Shown: in pieces, positions 62,152 through 64,000 of the stretch | Numbering within the stretch: the stretch's first letter is position 1 | How the letters are laid out: each line of letters begins with the position of its first letter | DNA from: Pseudomonas cuatrocienegasensis | GTDB lineage: Bacteria > Pseudomonadota > Gammaproteobacteria > Pseudomonadales > Pseudomonadaceae | Direction of reading: 5' to 3' | NCBI RefSeq assembly: GCF_900110925.1 | Contig: NZ_FOFP01000005.1 | Span: 68,581-132,580 of the forward strand | Length of the DNA stretch: 64,000 nucleotides | Notes under the pieces: generated by a model | What the model was told of the DNA's origin: nothing | Database searches by the model: none | Seen by the model: the letters and a program-made list of their open reading frames with translations, nothing else | Translations under genes and position numbers: made by a program

Positions 62152-63756
62152 ATGACCACCTGCGGTGAATTTCTCGTCAAACAGCTCCAGGCCTGGGGCG
62201 TCGACACCGTATTCGGCATCCCCGGCGTGCACAGCGTCGAGCTGTACCGCGGCCTGCCAGGCAGCGGCATCCGCCATATCACCCCGCGCCACGAGCAGGG
62301 TGCCGGCTTTATGGCCGACGGCTATGCCCGCGTCAGTGGAAAACCTGGGGTGTGCTTTATCATCACCGGGCCAGGCATGACCAATATCCTTACCGCCATG
62401 GGCCAGGCCTACGCGGACTCGATCCCGATGCTGGTGATCTCCAGCGTCAACGAGCGCAACCGCCTGGGCCTGGGCAAGGGCTACCTGCACGAGTTGCCGA
62501 ACCAGCGCGCGATGAGCGCAGGCGTCACCGCCTTCAGCCATACCCTGATGAGCGTCGAGGAACTGCCCGGCGTGCTGGCCCGCGCCTTTACCGTGTTCGA
62601 GGGCGAGCGGCCGCGACCGGTGCATATCGAACTGCCGCTGGACATCATCAGCGCCGACGCCACGCACATGGCGCTGGCGCCACGGCCGCTGATCAAACGC
62701 CCGGCGCCCAACCGCAGCCTGATCCGCGACGCCGCCGCGCGCCTGAAAAACGCTCGCCGCCCGCTGTTATTGCTGGGTGGCGGCTGCGTCACCGCCCAAG
62801 CCGAAGCCCGCGCCCTGGCCGCTGCGCTGGATGCGCCCACCGCGCTGACCATCAACGCCAAAGGCTTGCTGCCGCCAGGCCATCCGCTGTTGCTGGGCAG
62901 CAACCAGTCGTTGCCACCGGTGCGGCAACTGGCCCTGGACGCCGACGTGGTGCTGGCCATCGGCACCGAGCTGGGCGAGACCGATTACGACGTGGTGTTC
63001 GACGGCCAGTTCAGGCTCGGCGGCGAGCTGATCCGCATCGACATCGACGCGCACCAGCTGCAGCGCAACTTCACCCCGGCCCTGGCCATCCAGGGCGATG
63101 CACGCCTGGCCATGCGCATGCTGATGGCCGAACTCAACCCTGCCGAGGCCAGCTCCAACAGCCCCGGCGCCCAGCGCACCGCCGCCGTGCAGGCGCAACT
63201 GGCCGACGACTTCGCTGGCTGGGCGCACTACCGTCAGCTGTTCGATACGCTGCTGGAGGTGCTGCCCGATGCGCGTTTTGTCGGCGACTCGACCCAGACC
63301 GTCTACAGCGGCAACCACCTGGTCGAGCTGGACGGCGCGCGGCGCTGGTTCAACGCCTCCACCGGCTACGGCACTCTGGGCTACGGCCTGCCGGCGGCCA
63401 TCGGCGCCAAGCTGGCCGAGCCGCAGCGCCCGGTGATCAGCCTGATGGGCGACGGCGGCCTGCAGTTCACCCTGCCTGAGCTGGCCAGCGCGGTGGAAGC
63501 CCAGGTCGGCATCATCGTGCTGCTGTGGAACAACGCCGGTTACGGCGAGATCAAGCGCTATATGCAGCGCCGTGATATCGAGCCGCTGGGCGTCGACATC
63601 TATACCCCAGACCTGCTGGCCATCGCCCGGGGCTACGGCTGCGCCGCCGAGCGAGCACGTGATCACCAGCACCTGCGCGAGCTGCTGCGCAGTGCGCCGA
63701 CAGACCGCCCGTTGATTATTGAAGTGCTGGAGGCCCCGCCCTTTCACCCGCAATAG
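62152..63756 (+). CDS. thiamine-diphosphate-dependent decarboxylase, 5-guanidino-2-oxopentanoate decarboxylase-like
   Basis: A 534-residue enzyme of the acetolactate-synthase-like ThDP family. Start at ATG 62152 (MTTCGEFLVKQLQAWG) with AGGA upstream. N-terminal pyrimidine-binding domain with the catalytic Glu in PRHEQGAGFMADGYAR; central domain; C-terminal pyrophosphate domain with the ThDP motif MGDGGLQFTLPELASAVEAQ...NNAGYGEI (GDG-x-NN). It resembles AruI, which decarboxylates 2-ketoarginine to 4-guanidinobutyraldehyde, and stands next to gbuA as a similar decarboxylase does in P. aeruginosa. Other 2-oxo acids are possible substrates. No aldehyde dehydrogenase, needed between the two steps, is visible in the window. 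Confidence 0.84.
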   Translation: MTTCGEFLVKQLQAWGVDTVFGIPGVHSVELYRGLPGSGIRHITPRHEQGAGFMADGYARVSGKPGVCFIITGPGMTNILTAMGQAYADSIPMLVISSVNERNRLGLGKGYLHELPNQRAMSAGVTAFSHTLMSVEELPGVLARAFTVFEGERPRPVHIELPLDIISADATHMALAPRPLIKRPAPNRSLIRDAAARLKNARRPLLLLGGGCVTAQAEARALAAALDAPTALTINAKGLLPPGHPLLLGSNQSLPPVRQLALDADVVLAIGTELGETDYDVVFDGQFRLGGELIRIDIDAHQLQRNFTPALAIQGDARLAMRMLMAELNPAEASSNSPGAQRTAAVQAQLADDFAGWAHYRQLFDTLLEVLPDARFVGDSTQTVYSGNHLVELDGARRWFNASTGYGTLGYGLPAAIGAKLAEPQRPVISLMGDGGLQFTLPELASAVEAQVGIIVLLWNNAGYGEIKRYMQRRDIEPLGVDIYTPDLLAIARGYGCAAERARDHQHLRELLRSAPTDRPLIIEVLEAPPFHPQ

Positions 63757-63767
63757 CACGGCGTCGC

Positions 63768-63799
63768 TCCCGGGTGTCGCTGCGCTCGACCCAGGCTAC
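63768..63799. repeat. 32-bp dispersed intergenic repeat, copy B
   Basis: Identical to the segment at 7407-7438, again directly after a gene. Confidence 0.8.
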
Positions 63800-63820
63800 G
63801 AACCTGAAAAACCGGTATCG

Positions 63821-63902
63821 GTCGCGGCTAAAGCGGAGTGCCGCCCAGCCCCTCCTACAAAAGGCCCACCTCGCTTGCTGTGGGAGGGGCTTTAGCCGCG
63901 AC
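63821..63902. repeat. REP-type inverted pair (REPIN-like), second copy
   Basis: GTCGCGGCTAAAGC and TGGGAGGGGCTTTAGCCGCG (ending at 63900) face each other; the same arms occur at 15832-15912. Confidence 0.78.
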
Positions 63903-63980
63903 ACCCACACAACAAGAACCACCGTAATCACTGACTGCCGCGTTACCCATACCTACAATCAAACATCGGGGAGTCGTTTC

Positions 63981-64000
63981 ATGTTCAAGAATCTCAGCCA
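63981..64000 (+). CDS. start of an unidentified gene (cut by window end)
   Basis: ATG at 63981 (MFKNLS...) follows GGGGAG nine bases upstream, a strong ribosome site, with no upstream frame in conflict. Only six codons are visible, so the product cannot be named. Confidence 0.5.

Noticed and set aside
61069-62667. Long open frame opposite gbuA and the decarboxylase gene (532 codons)
   Set aside because: Spans two clear genes on the other strand; His/Gly-rich composition typical of antisense frames.

Overview
The window is chromosomal DNA of a Pseudomonas-like gammaproteobacterium. Evidence: high GC, dense genes with strong AGGAG-type ribosome sites, Pseudomonas-type REP hairpins, the P. aeruginosa-like order cyaB - agt1 - plcP - araC - csaA, a complete lap biofilm cluster, and an Aer receptor of the P. 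aeruginosa length. No tRNA, rRNA, CRISPR, phage or transposase gene was seen.

Layout. 1-2689: two tandem trkH potassium-channel genes (the first cut by the window edge). 2782-9026: DUF962 protein, membrane adenylate cyclase CyaB, the PlcP/Agt1 phosphate-stress lipid-remodelling pair with a candidate Pho box, an AraC regulator, CsaA, an EamA exporter and a SelW-like redox protein. 9023-13155: a FimV-like protein and a DHA2 drug exporter with its MarR regulator. 13271-16251: recQ bracketed by two oppositely oriented copies of a non-coding element with terminal inverted repeats (MITE-like); a third, internally deleted copy lies at 32482. 16289-17285: YecA and YbaN family proteins. 17373-31685: lapG, lapD, a 2069-residue LapA-type adhesin with a TAAG cleavage site and two duplicated VWA domains, then the secretion genes lapE-lapB-lapC. 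31689-32291: DTW-domain tRNA enzyme.

32568-50136 is the most unusual region. Leftward from a divergent promoter run an M16 peptidase, a transducer-type TonB-dependent receptor, a double AAA ATPase with a Cys-containing tail, and a second M16 peptidase. Rightward run two SbmA/BacA-YddA-like ABC transporters, dedicated ExbB, ExbD and TonB, and a FecI/FecR signalling pair. The content recalls the protease-associated import systems Fus (Pectobacterium) and YddA-YddB-PqqL (E. coli), but here the peptidases lack visible signal peptides, both peptidase and transporter are doubled, and an AAA ATPase is added. I read it as a candidate self-contained peptide or protein uptake, processing and sensing system.

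50158-53761: an Lrp-type regulator divergent from a cystathionine beta-lyase-like gene and an aminopeptidase P, with dyad operators between them. 53780-55345: Aer. 55477-63756: a LysR gene divergent from a putative guanidino-compound catabolic cluster (TIM-barrel isomerase-like protein, 2-oxoglutarate/Fe(II) oxygenase, amino-acid-type ABC importer with fused permease and ATPase, guanidinobutyrase, ThDP decarboxylase). Nearly identical 17-bp operator-like sequences lie before both transcription units. The window ends in repeats and the first codons of another gene.
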